Assembly: GCA_025450405.1 (NCBI GenBank)
Contig: JANWHL010000006.1
Span: forward strand, 1 to 6,206
From: Ktedonobacterales bacterium
GTDB lineage: Bacteria; Chloroflexota; Ktedonobacteria; Ktedonobacterales; JADMIN01
Length of the DNA: 6,206 bases
Direction of reading: 5' to 3'
This document shows positions 4,479-6,206 of this stretch, in pieces (the first letter of the stretch is position 1; each line of letters starts with the position of its first letter). The position numbers were made by a program, and so were the translations under genes. Under the pieces are notes generated by a model. That model had not been told where the DNA came from, ran no database searches, and was given only the letters and a program-made list of their open reading frames with translations.

Positions 4479-6204
4479 CCGCGAGCCCGGACGCGATGCC
4501 ACCATGGGCAGCGACCCGGGCGCCGATGCCGCTAGTGTGGGCCGCACGCGTGCGGATGGCGCGGAGGGCGTAGATGGCCGGGCAACCGGCGCCCCCGACC
4601 CAGGTAGCGAGGGCGCGCGGGCGGCGGCGGACTGGGGCATCCTCGGCGCGGCGTCGCGGCTCTTTGGCCGTCAGCCTTCGGCCGCGAGCGAGAAGCGGCG
4701 TGCCCGAGAGGCCACGCGGTGGCGGCGTGTTCTGGCAATCAACGTCCGCTGGCGCGGCGAGTTCCTCCGCCAGACGAGCCTCTACGCACTGGCCGTGCTC
4801 GGGCCGTTCATCCTCCTGGGCCTCTTCGCGGTCGGCTTCCGACTCTCCGCGTTCCGCCCCACCGGCATTCTGGTGACGCCACCCGGCTCTCCGGACGCGA
4901 TCGAGGTCGCGCACCTGCCCTACGTCCAGGGTCTGAACGCCAACATCAATATCAAAGGGATCAGCACGGACGAGGACGCCGCGCTCGACCAGTTGCGCAC
5001 CGGCTCGATCGACATGGTCATCGTGCTGCCGCGCAGCCCGGTGGCGGACGTGACACACGGCGAGCGCGCGACGCTCGCGATCTACGTCAGCGTGGTCAAT
5101 CCGCTGCTGCGCATCGCCCTCTACAACGCCGTCAATCAGCAAATCGCCGGCGTCAATGACGAGGCAGTGGCGTCGGCGGTGGCCGGTGTGCAATCCGAGG
5201 CCAGCACCTATCTGCCCCAGCTCAACAAGCTGCAAATCGAGCTGGCCGCCGTCAAGCCGACCGATCCGCCCGCACAGACGCAGGCTCGACTGGCGAGCAT
5301 CGAGCTCCAGCTTGAAGCGATCCGCGCGCGGGCCGTGGACGCGCAGGCGCGCCAGCGCGGGACGGCCGCCGACATCTATTATGCGGCCATCATCAGCGAG
5401 ACCGATCAGGCCATCGCCTCGCTTCAGCAGGCGCAGCTGGCCGCCGGCGACCAGCGTCGTCGCGTGGCCTTCGACGCGCTCCAACAGGCGCAGCAACGTG
5501 TCGGCGAGCTCGACGAATTCCTCCAGCAGCTCAACGCCATCCCCGCACGGGTGATCGCCATTCCGTTCACCGCGCGCATTACCAATCTGGCGGCGGGCGG
5601 CGACGACCTGGCCGATTTCTATGGACCGGCCGCGCTGGCACTCTTGCTGGAGCACCTCGCCATCACCCTGGCGGCGTTCTCGCTGGTGCAGGATCGCCAG
5701 CTCGGCGCAACGGAGACGCTGGCAGCGGGTCCAGCTTCGGCGGGTGAGATATTGCTCGGCCGGACACTGTACTACGGGGCGGCGACGCTGGTGACGGCGG
5801 TTGTACTGAGCCTGCTCCTGACACTCGGCCTGCACGTGCCATTTGTCGGCTCGGCGCTGCTCTACGCGGCGATGTTGCTCCTGCTGACGTGGGCCTCCAC
5901 GGCCGCTGGCTTCTGTATCGCGCTGCTCACTCGCGGCGACGCCCAGGCGGTGCAGGCGATCATGCTGGTGTTGGTGGGCGCGATCTTCTTCAGCGGCTTC
6001 ATCGGGCCTCTACGTGCGCTCACCATGCCCGTCTCGGCGCTGGCCTACGCCTTCCCGCTCACCTATGGCATCGACGCGCTCGACCACATCATGCTCCTTG
6101 GCACGGCGCCGCCGCTGGTGGATTTCCTGGGCCTGGCGGCGCTCGGCGCGGTCCTCTCACTGATCGCGTGGCTGCTCTTCCGGCGCGAGCTGGCCCCACA
6201 TTAG
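4465..6204 (+). CDS. ABC-2 family exporter permease with large extracytoplasmic coiled-coil domain
   Basis: This 579-residue membrane subunit is the partner of the ATPase before it. Residues 1-75 are Gly/Ala/Asp/Arg-rich and probably disordered; the basic segment 76-103 precedes the first helix (about 104-125). Then comes an extracytoplasmic domain of about 255 residues (126-382). Its first half is globular (ILVTPPGSPD, then IDMVIVLP at 182-189, as in ABC-2 permeases with a long first loop). Its second half (about 250-357) is Gln/Ala/Leu-rich and predicted helical coiled coil. Further helices lie at about 384-407, 436-457, 462-488, 495-517 and 551-572, with DFYGPAALALLLEHLAITL and the cytoplasmic VQDRQLGATETL typical of the ABC2_membrane_3 group. 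The general plan recalls YhgE/Pip and YbhR/S-type exporters. The stop is 2 nt from the window edge, so a second permease or regulator could follow. The substrate cannot be inferred. Confidence 0.94.
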   Translation: MDTRSREPGRDATMGSDPGADAASVGRTRADGAEGVDGRATGAPDPGSEGARAAADWGILGAASRLFGRQPSAASEKRRAREATRWRRVLAINVRWRGEFLRQTSLYALAVLGPFILLGLFAVGFRLSAFRPTGILVTPPGSPDAIEVAHLPYVQGLNANINIKGISTDEDAALDQLRTGSIDMVIVLPRSPVADVTHGERATLAIYVSVVNPLLRIALYNAVNQQIAGVNDEAVASAVAGVQSEASTYLPQLNKLQIELAAVKPTDPPAQTQARLASIELQLEAIRARAVDAQARQRGTAADIYYAAIISETDQAIASLQQAQLAAGDQRRRVAFDALQQAQQRVGELDEFLQQLNAIPARVIAIPFTARITNLAAGGDDLADFYGPAALALLLEHLAITLAAFSLVQDRQLGATETLAAGPASAGEILLGRTLYYGAATLVTAVVLSLLLTLGLHVPFVGSALLYAAMLLLLTWASTAAGFCIALLTRGDAQAVQAIMLVLVGAIFFSGFIGPLRALTMPVSALAYAFPLTYGIDALDHIMLLGTAPPLVDFLGLAALGAVLSLIAWLLFRRELAPH

Positions 6205-6206
6205 CG

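Noticed and set aside
4219..5835. 538-codon minus-strand open frame opposite the permease gene
   Set aside because: Antisense shadow produced by strong third-position GC bias; the plus-strand frame encodes clear ABC-2 permease motifs.

Overview
The window is about 70% G+C with strongly G/C-biased third codon positions and no recognisable mobile element, CRISPR array, rRNA or tRNA. The organism is a high-GC bacterium. The transporter pair, the leaderless-style promoter and the codon bias would all fit Chloroflexota (for example Thermomicrobia-like lineages) or another high-GC Gram-positive-related phylum, but no marker gene is present and the assignment is only an inference.

Layout, left to right. 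Positions 1-105 may hold the tail of an upstream gene. A possible 40-codon microprotein (164-286) precedes a six-helix YihY/BrkB-family membrane protein (354-1367). Just behind it is a short ORF (1381-1524) that looks like the leftover N-terminus of an alpha/beta-hydrolase, then about 330 bp with no convincing gene. A small acidic, disordered protein (1856-2176) ends in the recurrent motif ESFPASDPPAW. Next comes a strong consensus-like promoter whose -10 box sits 6 nt before the ATG of a short Trp/Arg-rich ORF (2323-2532), as expected for a leaderless mRNA. A possible one-helix membrane microprotein lies convergently on the minus strand (2572-2682). The following ~500 bp has no clear gene but contains two tandem, related stem-loops and a further pair of mutually exclusive hairpins ahead of the transporter genes.

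The right half is a tightly coupled two-gene ABC exporter operon: a DrrA-type ATPase (3183-4478) and an ABC-2 family permease (4465-6204), overlapping by 14 nt, each with a good Shine-Dalgarno sequence. The permease carries a large extracytoplasmic, coiled-coil-rich domain between its first and second membrane helices. Together they should form an exporter of unknown substrate (lipid, polyketide-like compound or peptide are typical for the family). Both proteins carry unusual low-complexity tails.

The most unusual observations are the duplicated hairpin module upstream of the exporter, the leaderless promoter, and the hidden minus-strand membrane microprotein. None amounts to a demonstrated new system.
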